Of a DNA stretch of 64,000 bases, positions 34,005-46,905 are shown piece after piece (within the stretch, counting starts at the first letter, position 1; every line of letters begins with the position of its first letter). The notes beneath the pieces are model-generated. The model ran no database searches. It was not told the DNA's origin and saw only the letters and a list, made by a program, of their open reading frames with translations. The DNA is from Hippasteria phrygiana (Eukaryota; Echinodermata; Asteroidea; Valvatida; Goniasteridae), in NCBI GenBank assembly GCA_037893225.1, contig JAZGUH010000155.1, positions 1,921,001 to 1,985,000 on the forward strand. The letters are read 5' to 3'. The position numbers and the translations under genes were made by a program.

Positions 34005-35230
34005 ATATTGTTGTTTGAACGCCGGAACACTTAAACGTGTATTGACCTCCAAACGTGGACGTCCTATTGTTCCCTCTTTTGTTTGGACTCCCATAGGTTT
34101 TGTACACGATCTCAATCACGGACGTATTTTGGGAATTGCGGACGATATTGTTCCCTTTGTTATACGTCCACGTTTGTTTGGGAGAACAAACGCTAGACCA
34201 GGGCAGTCGACCGCTATAGCTACGGTGACCTGCTATAGCTACGGTACCAAGCTTTGTGTACAAGCTCTGTCACACACAGCTTGTACACACAGCTTGGTAC
34301 CGTAGCTATCGCGGGCTGTATGGATAGCGTTGTGTACAACACGTTGGGTTTGAACAAAGTAAACATGGTTTGCGATGTGTGCACGCTGTAATCCACGCTG
34401 TGCCATGTCGACATGCATAAAATTCTTATATGCTGTGAACAAATTATAAAATACAAAAGGTCCTGACGTACATATTTGCTTGGGTATGTGGACATTTTTA
34501 TTCTATAAAATATAAAATATAAATAGCCCGGATGGACCTTTTCGCCACAAGGGTTCTGATGAGAAACAATTTTTTTTTTTTATGTTGCCAAACCAGGCCG
34601 AAAGCAGTCGCGGAAGATATCCGCGCGGCCGCGGAAAGTCATCAGGCTTGCAGTGTGTGACATTCTGCCAGCCTCGAAGGCGAATAAACATTCTTGTCGC
34701 TGTAAATAAAAGTCCAATGGAAACACGGCTAAAGTTACCTGATGTGATAGAGAATTAGCAGGCATAAATGTCACAGGTCAATTCATATTGAAGTTAATTT
34801 TAAACTTCATGTATGCTGGTAATTAAAGTTACTGGAAAAGAAACAAATCTGACGGGTACATGTATGATGTACATGAAAGGAAATTGGTTAGTTTTTTGTA
34901 AAATTAGAAAGTAAACTTGTGGTCAGAGAAGGCAAATGTTTTTGCCAGTGGTTGTTGCAATTAAGTTCTAACTTGCAGGACCCCGAGTGGCTGGCTGGGT
35001 TTTATGCCACGACACACTGGGCAAATCAAAACCCCATCTGCTTCATTGTGCAGTAAAATGAATATTTTCCTTAATGAAAGATGGAATATTCCATTTAAGT
35101 GGGCTAACCCTAACTCCCTAGGGTGTGTGCAAAATCATATTGAAATTGAAGGATTCAGGACTGTTAGGGTAAATACATGTGTATGTACAGGTACATTGTA
35201 CATGTATGCTTTAATTATGATTTAATTATG
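34005..35230. repeat. Third partial copy of the block B interior
   Basis: Matches 28105-29282 and 43115-44340, including the 75-nt hairpin. It ends at TTTAATTATGTCTG, where it is fused through GGGAATTAGTG to other sequence. It has small private insertions (for example GATATCCGCGCGGCCGCGG near 34617). Confidence 0.85.
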
Positions 35231-36662
35231 TCTGGGAATTAGTGGGTAGTTAGATAGTGCTACATGTAAAATCCAAAGTGACGTCATGATGACATCATCG
35301 GCTTATTTTCTATGATTTTTTTAGTTCTATCCCAAATCCTATAGACTTTGTACACGAATTTTGTAAGGGCCACTTAGGTCAATAAACAATCTCAGATCTT
35401 AATCAGACTTAACACAAACATAGACCCTAAGCTGAAATTGTCTGCCGAAGTAAACTTCTACGTTAAATTTATGAGTTTGAATTTTAGGTCCCACTAACCT
35501 AAGGTCTTTATTACATTTACCATACACATTCGCCGTATTAGAAATGACCCTATTTTGTTTTTTTCTTCTCTTGATAATAAACAAGATGATATCCAATTCA
35601 ATAGTGAAAATAATGGAAAAGCCCTCTTTTTCTGTTGACCAACAGACAGACAGAGCTCTAGTTCTCCTTTAAATTTGTCCTCATTGAAATCTCAAAACCC
35701 ATAGCGTAAACTTTTTGGGGTAGGGCAATGTCTAAAGACTCCCTTGTGGGGTAGCATTGTCCCCATTCTTACCCTTTCTTCCATGTACATGTACCCTGCA
35801 AGGAGACTATTGTAAGAACACATCCTCGCACATTCTTTCCGTACATTGGGTTCCTGTGCTTAAGGAAAATCTCTCTCCCTGAAAATTCTTAACGTCAGCC
35901 TAATATGTATTCCTCTCCATTTTCTTTCCATAACCCCAACCCAAATTTACCTCTAGAGACCCAAAACATTATGGGTACAGGAAAATGTCCCTACAACTCG
36001 GTCAGCCTTTTCCAAACAAAAGAAAGTGTCCCCATATCTAGGTGTAGGCCAACCCACATACACCCAAATGGGGTACCTCCGGTATAGACTTTACTTTCCT
36101 TCTTTTATTCTCCTTTGTCCCTATTGAAATATCAAACCCATAGCGTTAACTTTGTGTGGTACCATTGTCCCCATTGTTACCTTTTCTTCCCAATAACCCG
36201 TAAGGAGACTAATGTTGCAACACACACACACGATCAGCATCTGATGGGGATGTCATATATCTACTCGGTCACACAGTTGACTTTAAACTTTTCTGCTTAA
36301 AACCAAATTTGATCTGCAGTCAAAGTTCTCTCAAATTACCAAATCAATGAAGGTACTCATTAAACCTATTTTACTTTTGAGGAGACAAATTAGCTCTCAG
36401 AAAGTCATAAAGTAGAAAAGTAAAATTTTGTTTTAGTCCCCTTTAAGTATTGCGCATCATTATAAAAAAGTTTCTCCTCCTGTCAAGGGCGGAAATTAAA
36501 ACCAATTTCATTGCAATGCACCTACATGTAACTAGCCTTTCCAGACATTTGTTTGTCAATGTTGACTTTTCTGTTCTTTGTTCATACCTTGTATGTACAT
36601 GTACAGTGTTTTGTAGAAATCAGGCCATCAGGCTGTGTATTTATATTTTTATGTCCTTGCAG

Positions 36663-36802
36663 GCAAAGCTGATATTATGCAATTTCTCAAAGCAAGCAAC
36701 CCACCACCAGTACCGTACGACTGGGTAACAGTTAGAACAAAGGTACTCAATGAGCAGTCAGCAGCCAACAGAAGAGTGAAAAGGGGACTTCAAACAATGT
36801 AA
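36663..36802 (+). pseudogene. Terminal exon of Crypton-like recombinase gene, copy 2
   Basis: Identical in reading to 17817-17956 (KADIMQFLKASN, then PYDWVTVRTKVLNEQ, stop TAA at 36800-36802), with the same acceptor. No penultimate exon was found upstream in this copy: block B copy 2 starts at 35925, beyond the point where it would lie. Confidence 0.5.
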
Positions 36803-37357
36803 CTTCGTATGGGTAACCTCATGAAAACTGAAATTGTAAAGATCACTCTTTTAAGTGCTTTACACGTGATTTTTGTAGCTGTTCCGGAGGTTTTCCGAAA
36901 CAGCCCTTGTTTTCGTTAAGATTTATTTTTTAAATTTTGTTTAGCATTTGTACACGTTTTTTTTCTTACCGGCACTTTGGGTACTTTTATACTTGACAGA
37001 CACTTGGAACAACTGCTCACAATGTGTGCCGAACTTTTACGTCATGATGACGTCATCACATGTCACGTGACGTCATCTTAAAGGGGCAGTTTTTAAAGGC
37101 TAATATCTACAGAAGTACAAGTCCGATTAAGTTGAAAAGTTTTCAAAGTGAACAAAGAAACTGGCAGGAGCGGGATTAAGTTGAAAAGTAATATCTACGT
37201 AGCCCAGTAGGTTTATAGATAAAAATTGACATGACATTATGATGATGTCATTACATGTCACGTGACGTCATCTTAAAGGGGCATTTTTGAAGCCATATAT
37301 AAACAAAAGTACAAATCCCATTAAGTTGAAAAGTTTTTCAAAGTGAACAAAGAAACT

Positions 37358-37429
37358 GGCAGGAGCGGGATTCGAACCTGCGACCTCCGGGTTACCGTAA
37401 CGGCGCTCTACCAACTGAGCTATCTTGCC
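37358..37429 (-). tRNA. tRNA-Thr(GGU)-derived SINE head or pseudogene, copy 3
   Basis: Same 72 nt as at 18513-18584 in the equivalent place of block B copy 2, with intact box A and box B. It is preceded on the plus strand by two rounds of the leader containing TGACGTCA and CACGTGACGTCATC. Confidence 0.7.
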
Positions 37430-38796
37430 CTATGTTGGCGGTCTCCCAAATTGTCAGTATCTTTGTTCGGGTGGGCGCTAGTCAGAAGTCATAAACCCAG
37501 AATGCCGCAAAGCCAGGGATCACACCTAATTTTACGATACAACCTGGGAAGCGTCATTGTGGGGATCACTCAATGAGGATACGACTTATGATTTAATTAT
37601 GTCTGATAGGCAGTGGCCTTTTTTACTGTCTGTGGTGTGTGCTGCAGATTGCGACGTACAAGGAGACCCAACGTATTATTATTGTGCTTACATGTTACGA
37701 TGTTAATAGTTCCATTTCATATTCCTGGTTGTTGTTACCCTGAAATAGGGTGTTGACTCGGTCTGTGACAGATTCTGGTTTTTCATGTGGTCTCAAGAGC
37801 GTTTGGTTTTTCTGGCATTGGTGATTGCCATTTTGAAGCATTTGTATTTGCCAATTCCTGTGACCATTGATGTTGGCATGCAGTTCCTGGTCATCCTGCA
37901 GTATTACTTGGTGGTCGCTGGTGTGCTGTACAGTTTGTCAGCGATGTCATGAATACAAGGAACAGGAACTCCAGACAAAACTTTAGCCTCATGAGGAGCT
38001 ACCATTGACCGCCACTTCTTGTTGGTGATCGGCCAAGAAGTTGCAGATCAATCAGTGTGTTTCACATCTGATGATACCACAGAATTCCAACTTAATTGGT
38101 GGGTGACCATATTACAAATGCCTTGTCGAAATATAAAACTGCCATATCGAATTGCTGATTGTAAAGGTTAGGCCAGATCGTAAACTGTTAGGAAAAATTG
38201 TGATTACAGGAACGGTTTCGTCTGAATCTATGCTGGGAATTAGTGAACAGATTGTAGTTTTCCATATGATGCATACTATTGCTGACTATAATGGTAGTTG
38301 GTGACATGTCAATAATTTTCTGGTATAGAGCTCTCCCTTTTTAAAGATTGGAAGATTTTGGTGACTGTATGGTGTTTCTGGGTGTGGGGAGGGGGACCTT
38401 TGTTTAGGATGGTGTAAATTTATGTTTCCCTGTGCATATTGAGAGTTCAAAGGCTCTGCTTTTGCAGCTGGTGAAGTATTAATACTTCGGTGGATTGAAT
38501 GGAGCTACTCCCATGCTGTCTACCTTTTGTAGACCCAGGTATGACCAGATATTCGTCTGTACTGGTGGTGTCTGTCATTGGGTCATTAAAATTGTTGTCA
38601 CTTTCTGACATTATGCAATGAATGAAAATAGTCCCAGTGATGCGGAGTTTTGTTTTTCTTTGCTGTATGATGCACTTCTTGTTTCTTGCTTGGTCCCATT
38701 TGACAGGCACGGCAGGTAGTAACGACTACGTGTATGGGTAATTCCACCGGGTTGGGTCACAATGTGTGACATTTATCCATATCTTTAAAAGTACTA

Positions 38797-39088
38797 CAGT
38801 GAAATCTCGATAAGTCAAACCTCAGGGGAATGGGCTCCAACTTTGAGTTAAGCGGAGTTTCGAGTTACCCAAGGTCCCCTTTTTGCCCAAAGATTACGAA
38901 CGTGAATACCTAGCGAATATCCAATGTAATGGCCATGAAATAGAGAACGAAATTATCGCATTTTTAGGCGACCTTTGCTTCGCTTTCCGTCGTTGCAGGT
39001 CTCCCCCTTTAGTGTGAGAGAATGGTCCGACAAGAAAAAATAGAAAAGGCCCGTTTCATTGGCGTTAAAGATGTCTCTTACCTCCTTG
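38797..39088 (-). mobile_element. Truncated Tigger element with transposase scrap, copy 2
   Basis: Duplicate of 22587-22878, with the same TIR after TA and the same NANETGLF reading with Asn in place of the catalytic Asp. The mutation therefore predates the duplication. Confidence 0.75.
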
Positions 39089-39290
39089 GGAGAAAACCCG
39101 ACAGGCCCTGTCCAATCTGCAGCACCTTTCAAAGCCAATTGAAACGCCACATTATGTTTCGACACAAAACCAATAAAAAAGTAAAAGCCATTCAAAACCT
39201 CCCAAAACAGGAGCAGAATGTAGCATTCAAAAAGTTGAGGCTGAAAGGGATCTACACTAAACAAAGAGATCCTTCAACAAGTACCAAGTG
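39089..39290 (+). pseudogene. C2H2 zinc-finger exon of recombinase gene, copy 2
   Basis: Counterpart of 22879-23080. The finger reads CPICSTFQSQLKRH (Gly to Ser after the second Cys), followed by AFKKLRLKGIY. The zinc ligands are kept. It is interrupted by the same small insertion (39291-39714). Confidence 0.55.
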
Positions 39291-39806
39291 GTACAGCCCA
39301 CGGCGGGTATACGTGTTAAAACTTCACTGGTCCACGAACCGTACAACTGCGAATTTTGCAATGCAATGGGGCGTGATCTAATATGCAGATTAGATGTTCA
39401 TTAGACGCATGTGCATCAGTGTTAACAAAAAAAACATTCCCAACTGACTTGCATAGCCGTGATACACGCGGGGCATGGAAACACACCCGAGTAAACTCCT
39501 TTAATCGCGGACCTCCTATTGTCCCTCTTTTGTTTGTACTTTAACTTTTTCGGAAGGCCTCCCATATGTTTTCTACATGATTTTCAATCGTTGACCCTAT
39601 TCTCCTCTTTGTTAAAGGTCCACGGTTTGAATAGCTATACAAACTCACTCACACAACCACCAGCATAAGCAGCAGTAGACCACGGCGCATTTCACACCGC
39701 CGTGGCAAAAAGGTGGCTGCAACCGAAAACTACTACAGCAGAAGAAAACCAAGGTAGAAACAAAGACTGTAATGTGCGGCAACTGCCATGGATTTTATAG
39801 CCATAA

Positions 39807-40953
39807 GGACTTTTCACACTATGTACGTTCGGCCCGTGTTGAAATATACACTGGTCTGACCCGTGTAGACTTCTTAAAATTTCAACACGGGTCAATTACG
39901 CTGCCTTTTCACACTATTCAACGCAGCGCCAGCATTTTGGCTACACGTGTAATGTTTCGACCCGTGTATTGTGCGATCGTTTCACACTACACACATCGGC
40001 CGGCCGTTCAACATGGGTCGAATCGAAAAAAAATCTGGTCGTTCTGTCGAGCTGGCTTTGGATGGAGCTGTCAGCCCAAATAGCCAACGTAGCATTCACC
40101 ACCTCCTCACTCCATGTCGGTTTTTTGTCTGATTTGGGGCCCATTTTCTCAAGACATATTGGAGTAACAAGAATCTCATGAAAGTAGCACGCACCATGTT
40201 TCATTCCTCCATGCACGCACAATAAGCCAGTTCGGTATTCCAATTGCGCGTGTGCGCATCGCACAGCTTTTCTTTTGGGCTAAACATTTCATCGTATGCG
40301 TGCAAAAGGATAGCGGCCGGGTACCAGCACATTTAAAGAGATCGGCGTGTTCTGAAGTAAAATTTTTCCAAAAATGTTTGGACAGCGAAGTGTTTTCAGG
40401 GATCTTGTGTGTCCAAACTTTTGTTAGAACAAAAGTTTCCATCGTCTTTTCGATTGCACGAAAAATTGCACAGAATGCATATTTGGTTACCACCTCTCCC
40501 ATAGACTTGTGTGTATTTATCTGCCACATTTGGTACGAGAGAAAAATCGTAAAATCTTGATACGCAGTTGGAATACTGAACTGGCTGATTGAAATGACAC
40601 GTGTTACATGTATGGTGGGCGAGCATGCACAATGCCGCAGGTCAGAGGTTATTTGTTCGTTCGTTGCTGAATACATGTGGTGCTGTGCACGCAACCGCAC
40701 TCCGAGCCGCGGTTACACGGGTCAAACTCAACCCGGAGACATTCACACTACGACTTTCAACAGGGGTCAAACTTCTCTACACGGGTCGAGAGCTCTTAAC
40801 CCACCTCCCGAGCAGGTTTGAGTTTCAACCCAGGTTGAGCGCTCTACACGGTTCAGTGCCGTGTTGAGATGTTGCAGTGTGAAAAGGTCAGTATGGTTAA
40901 CACGGGTCGGACCCGGGTCCAACAACCAAGATTTTTCGTAGTGTGAAAAGGCC
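39807..40953. mobile_element. PIF/Harbinger-type element inserted in recombinase gene, copy 2
   Basis: Counterpart of 23597-24741. Here the target duplication TAA is exact (39804-39806 and 40954-40956). Same Myb/SANT-like minus-strand fragment (Met at about 40144) and same subterminal AACACGGGTC motifs. Confidence 0.8.
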
Positions 40954-42240
40954 TAAAGATACTTTTGGAAGCACAAGCAAATCTGCACTCAAGAATCTCC
41001 AGTATGCCCTCAGCCAGTTTCAGCTTCTCTTCTACAGACACTTCCAAGCATGGTGACTGCTACATTCAAAGAGCTAATACTGCAGAACTTGAGAGATGAC
41101 GAAGTTGGAGTTATCTGCAAAACTGACCCTGCTATCTGTGTTATAGGTCAGCATCTATATGATAAGTTGCAACGAAAACAGGACAAAGAGGCAGAGGTGA
41201 AGAAATCAGTTAGGGGGGACATGAGGAGGCTTGCTTTACTCTTTCTGGTATTCAAGGAAAAAGCAGGGCAACATCAATGTGAGACGGCAGCAGACATGCT
41301 AGATAGAAGAAACTTCAACATTCTGTGTGAAGCCATTGAGGAGTATACTTCAACCAGTGATAAGGGCACATCTGGGTCACCAAAGAAAATGAAAGCAGGG
41401 TTGAAATGTGCTCTCTATTATCTGCTCAAAACAATGGCAAAAATCACCAAAGGCACATACCTTATCCAGGGGAAGGACAAAATGGCAGAAGAAACAGAGA
41501 AATTTGTTCAGATACTGGAGCTAAACCACAACTTCGTCTTTGGGGACGCCACATATCAGTTGAACAAAAATAGACAGATCAAACTCCGAAAACCAGAGCA
41601 GCTACCACTTGAAGGGGACATCAAGCGTATTCGGGATTTCACCATTGATGAAATGAGCAGAATGGTAACAGATGAATACATGTTTTGGGATGACCACAAT
41701 TTTGCAAAACTGCGAGACCTCGCAGCCTGCAGAATAACATTGTTCAACTTCAGAAGAGGAGGTGAACCTGCCCGTTTACTCCTTACAGAGTGGGATGAGG
41801 CACTCAGTGGTACATGGCTGAACAAGCAACACACAGACACACTAAATGAAATGGACAGGAAAATGTTCAGTGACATGAGAATAACCTACCAAACCGGAAA
41901 CTTGGTTCCCGTCATAATTCCTCTTGATACTCAAGACGCCATGAAGACCATTGCCAGCAGAGAAGCCCGAGAATCTGCGGGAGTTAATCCACAAAATGTG
42001 TATATGTTCCTAGCACAAACAACAGTCTCAACCACATTTGGCATACTGTCCAAAAGGTGTGCTTAATGGTTGATGGCCTTGAGGCAAATGAGAGAGTGAC
42101 AGCCACACACATGCGGCACAGAGCAAGCACCGTATATGCAGATTGAAAGAGTTCTGTTCTATAAACATTTAGGACAATCGGCTCTGATAAACTCCAATGT
42201 TTATCAAGCCCCCCCAAGCTTAAGATGCTGTCAGAAAAAT
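40954..42240 (+). pseudogene. Crypton-like tyrosine recombinase, core of copy 3
   Basis: The open frame 41050-42066 covers the core-binding region and the Arg-box (NFRRGGEPARLLL) without the half-copy duplication of copy 1. A six-base in-frame deletion removes two residues near 41900 (TGN then LVPV), and a single-base deletion near 42008 shifts the frame at MF. The remaining helix (THMRHRAST) and IERVLFYKHLGQS then NVYQAP lie out of frame downstream. The C-tract after VYQA is only 7 bases (42209-42215) and reads on as PPSLRCCQ to a stop, probably the ancestral state. Confidence 0.6.
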
Positions 42241-42373
42241 TGGTCCCTGTGAACTTACTGAAACCTTGATGTAAAATAAGGCAACCTAACAAAAAAAATA
42301 AAAACTTGTTTCTCATCAGCGGCCGGGCGGATTTTTCGTCCCGGATGGATATTTTTTACCCTGCCCCAACAAA

Positions 42374-42562
42374 TGCATTCATCTTCAATCCTCCAAAATC
42401 CTCTGCTTGAAACACCATTCATCCTCAATCCTCCAAAATCCTCTTTTTTTTTTAAATACCATTCATCCTCAATCCTCCAAAATCCTCCTTGCTTGAAACA
42501 CCATTTATCCTCAATCCTCCAAAATCCTCTTTTAAAAAATATACCATTCATCCTCAATCCAG
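42374..42562 (+). repeat. Minisatellite, about 40-bp unit, copy 2
   Basis: Same TCATCCTCAATCCTCCAAAA unit as at 27313-27545, one unit fewer, with different linker T-runs. Followed by GGGTTAGGGTTAATGG. Confidence 0.85.
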
Positions 42563-44599
42563 GATTGAGGTGGGTTAGGGTTAATGGTTGATGGCCTAAC
42601 ACCCAAAGATAGATGTCACATGAAATGACTGAAATAAATGTAATGATGGTTTTTAGTTATATAATATGGTCATATCACACAGTGTGTCCCAACCCGGTGG
42701 AATGACCCTTCTACCAACATCATTTGAGCTTTTATTCTATATGTAATGTGTGCATTGGTCAGTTATGGAAAGAAAATCAACGGAAAAAATCTCTAATTTA
42801 GGGGGAAAAATGCCATGTCCCAATGAAATTTTTGTCAACCAGCGCTTTCCCTCGTGCCCACCGCCCATACTAGTACTGGGCGCTAGGAAACGCCGATGAG
42901 CTTCACAGATTTCTGTGAGGGAAAACCCACGGCATTCTGGGTAGCGTCGAGACCTTTAGAATTGCATGCCGCGCAGCTGAGCCACGGATGGAAGTGGTAA
43001 CCTACGTTCACAGGTCACAAAAAATCTATCTAATCAGAGCTGAAAGCGCATCAGCGGTGGGCACGAGTGAAACCAGCACTGTGAAGTTGCATAGTCGGAT
43101 ACCGGTTTCAAAGAATCGGCGATATTGTTGTTTGAACACCGGAACACTTAAACGTGTATCGACCTCCAAACGTGGACGTCCTATTGTTCCCTCTTTTGTT
43201 TGTACTTAGACTCGCATAGGTTTTGTACACGATCTCAATCGCAAACGTATTTTGGGAATTGCGGACGATATTGTTAAACATCTACGTTTGTTTGGGAGAA
43301 CAAACGCTAGACCAGGGCAGTCGCCCGCTATAGCTACGGTGACCTGCTATAGCTACGGTACCAAGCTTTGTGTACAAGCTCTGTCACACACAGCTTGTAC
43401 ACACAGCTTGGTACCGTAGCTGTCGTGGGCTGTATGGATAGCGTTGTGTACAACACGTTGGGTTTGAACAAAGTAAACAGGGTTTGCGATGTAATCCACG
43501 CTGTGCCATATACATGTCGACATGCATAAAATACTTCCATGCTGTGAACAAATTATAAAATACAAAATGCTTGGGTATGTGGACATTTCTATTCTATAAA
43601 ATATAGAATATAAATTGCCCGAACAGACCTTTTCGCCACAAGGGTTCTGATGAGAAATTTTTTTTTTTTTATTTTGCCAAACCAGGCCGAAAGCAGTCGC
43701 GGAAAGTCATCAGGCTTGCAGTGTGTGATATTCTGCCAGCCTCGAAGGCGAATAAACATTCTTGTCGCTGTAAATAAAAATCCAAATGGAAACGCACGGC
43801 AAGTTTCCGCGAGGCCGGGAAATAAAAAGTCCAATGGAAACACGGCTAAAGTTACCTGATGTGATAAGGAAGCAGGCATAAATGTCACAGGTCAATTCAT
43901 ATTGAAGTTAATTTTAAACTTCATGTATGCTGGTAATTAAAGTTACTGGAAAAGAAACAAATCTGACGGGTACATGTACATGAAAGGAAATTGGTTAGTT
44001 TTTTGTGAAATTAGAAAGTAAACTTGTGGTCAGAGAAGGCAAATGTTTTTGCCAGTGGTTGTTGCAATTAAGTTCTAACTTGCAGGACCCCGAGTGGCTG
44101 GCTAGGTTTTATGTCACGACACACTGTGGGCAAATCAAAACCCCATCTGCTTCATTGTGCAGTAAAATGAATATTTTCCTTAATGAAAGATGGAATATTC
44201 CATGTAAGTGGGCTAACCCTAACTCCCTAGGGTGTGTGCAAAATCGTATTGAAATTGAAGGATTCAGGACTGTTAGGGTAAATACATGTGTATGTACAGG
44301 TACATTGTACATGTATGCTTTAATTATGATTTAATTATGTCTGATAGGCAGTGGCCTTTTTTACTGTCTGTGGTGTGTGCTGCAGATTGTGACGTACAAG
44401 GAGACCCAACGTATTAGTATTGTGCTTACATGTTACGATGTTAAAAGTTCCATTTCATATTCCTGGTTGTTGTTACCCTGAGATAGGGTGTTGACTCGGT
44501 CTGTGACAGATTCTGGTTATTCATGTGGTCTCAAGATGCGTTTGGTTTTCCTGGCATTGGTGATTGCCATTTTGAAGGGTGTGACATTTATCCATATCT

Positions 44600-46040
44600 T
44601 TAAAAGTACTATTGAATTTGATTCAGTTATTTCATGTAGCATCAGTCTTTGGGTGGGCAATATTTTAGAAAGTTTTAAATCATGTAAATTATATTTTAAT
44701 AAAAATATGATACAAAATGTCAATTTGACGTAATCAGTTTGACGTCAGATTGGACACATACATATTTCCATTTTTGTCTCGCCTGAACTTTCGACAAATT
44801 GGTCTTATATGCAAATTTAAAGTCCAATTTCAATCAAACTTTGGTCATGCATTCAATATTGCAACCTTTATATGACAATCCTGTCAAAGGTTAAGTACTG
44901 AAGTCAAAGGTCATGAGAGGTCAACTTGTAAATATAGCAGAGACAGTGATTGTGGACGTATATGCATGGACACTGTATCCTCGGTTACGTCCACACATGC
45001 ATGTTTTTTTTTGTTCTTGCTGTTTCTGAGCTATTATTTGGACACTGGCAACCATAACAACAAGTGTTTTCTTGTAGCACTAGTGTCTGTCTGGGCTGGA
45101 CCCCTGCACACTGGCTCTGTTGGGGCTGGACCTCTGCACACTGGCACTGTCGAGCCTTGACCACTGCCCACTGGCTCTATCGGGGCTGGATCTCTGTTGG
45201 TTATGAGCAGGATTAAATATTTTCTTTTCACATGTACTTTAAAAAATTATGTTCCAATCAGATAGCCGATTGCTTAAAAAATGAATGAGAAAGCAAATCA
45301 AACCAAAGGTGTCATCTACTCAAGAAGTTAGAACAGAACTGTGAGTGTGCAAATTGTTTGAAATTTAACCAAACAAATGAGTACCCGTCAAGATAGTGAT
45401 GGACTGGTCAAGATATTTATGACTGTTCTGGTCCGGTTAGTACATATAGTAAGTTGCATAATTATTTATTTAATAACAAAACATTAAAGCAGTCTGGACG
45501 TAACATTTAGTACTGACATGGTGTGACATGAAAATGCACATAAATAATTATGCAAACTCACTCTGCATACTAATTACAAAACACACACTGCAACACAAAA
45601 AACATTTGTTATGGTATTCACTGTCCAAATTCAGTAAAACAGCTGAAATATGTATGGTCATGGTGTCCATGTTACGTCTGATGCACACAGATTCTTCAAA
45701 TTCTTGCTATCTCTGCTATATTTAGACACTGACTAACGTAAAAAAAAGAGGGTGTTTTATTGTTGCATATAGTGTTTCTTTTAATTAGTGTACAAAATGA
45801 TTTTCCCATATATTTATTCATTAAAGTGTTGAAAAAACACAACAAATTTACATTTTGGACACAGTGTCCATGTTACATCTATGTTACATCAAAATATAAT
45901 ACTTTTTATCTAAATAAAACTTACATGATTGAAAACTTTCTCAAATAATCTCACGCCTAAAGACGGATGTCACATGAAATAACTGAATTAAATGTAATGA
46001 TGATTTGGTCATATCACACGCTGTCCCAACCCTGTGGAAT
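44600..46040. repeat. Dispersed repeat family D, second block B copy
   Basis: Near-identical to 29560-30955 but continues past CCCAACC to the family's normal end (CCTGTGGAATGACCCC), confirming that the 30955 junction is a break. Confidence 0.75.
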
Positions 46041-46905
46041 GACCCCTGTCCATGTTATGAACATTAAATCTGAAAGTAATCTTCTGTAATTTCTTGAAAC
46101 ATAAGAAATTTATCAAACTTTTTGGTGGGCAATGTTTTGACAATGATATTGGATGTAGAAATGGTTTGGTGTCCCTGTTACATCCACAGTCAGTTTTTCT
46201 TCAAAATGCTCTCGAGTATTCTGGAATGACTAGAAAAGTCACAACCAACATTATAAATAACAATTTATTTACTCGAGTGACCACACGTGTAAAAAGAAGA
46301 GACCAATGTTCCCCAAATTCATGGAAAGACTCGTGTGTATTCAATTGTGAAAAATATTGAAATGCCCCACTTGAATGTGCACACATACATGTATCTTAAG
46401 AAAGAAGAGTGGTGTGATCTTCAGCATTGATCTCCATTCAAAATGAGGCACGTACATGCTGTATTAATTGACTATCTAAATTTACTGGCCATCTCATTAA
46501 AAAAAGTTTTTTTTAACAAGAACACATCACGCATCTACAATATATGGTGGGGCTCATGCTCAAGCTCAATCCAGTCTTTATAATGGAGATAATTTGCTGC
46601 ACTAAAGATACCACTAAAGTGGAGTTCTTTAGGTAATAAAGTGGATTGGGGGGGGGGGGGACTGAACCAAAAAGCTGATGCCACGCTCCCTCCATCAGTC
46701 AACAAGATCACATAATTAAAGTACTAGTAAAAATAATACAAAACACAACTTCCAAGTTGTAACCTTCTACCTAAATCTACCCAAATAAACGGCATAAACT
46801 GTATTGGAGATTGACAGTATGAATTTCTGTCAAAAATGATTTGTAAGACAATTAGTCGGAAAAGGCTTTGTTTTTCTTCCGATTTTTTTCTTTGGCTTCC
46901 TTTTT
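46041..46905. other. Spacer with a poly-G tract
   Basis: No supported gene. 46649-46660 is G-rich. GATCTCCATT and its inverse AATGGAGAT (about 46428 and 46580) echo sequence near 14508. Confidence 0.45.

Larger units (their letters stand above)
35925..46040. repeat. Large duplicated block B, copy 2
   Basis: Aligned counterpart of 17088-30955. It lacks the extra 2.6 kb, the MITE at 26611 and the half-copy duplication at 24742-25210. The three-way comparison (this copy, copy 1 and 34005-35230) shows which insertions are private. Confidence 0.85.

Noticed and set aside
42562..42590. GGGTTAGGGTTA as telomere-like sequence
   Set aside because: Only two units, in a duplicated minisatellite flank; chance.
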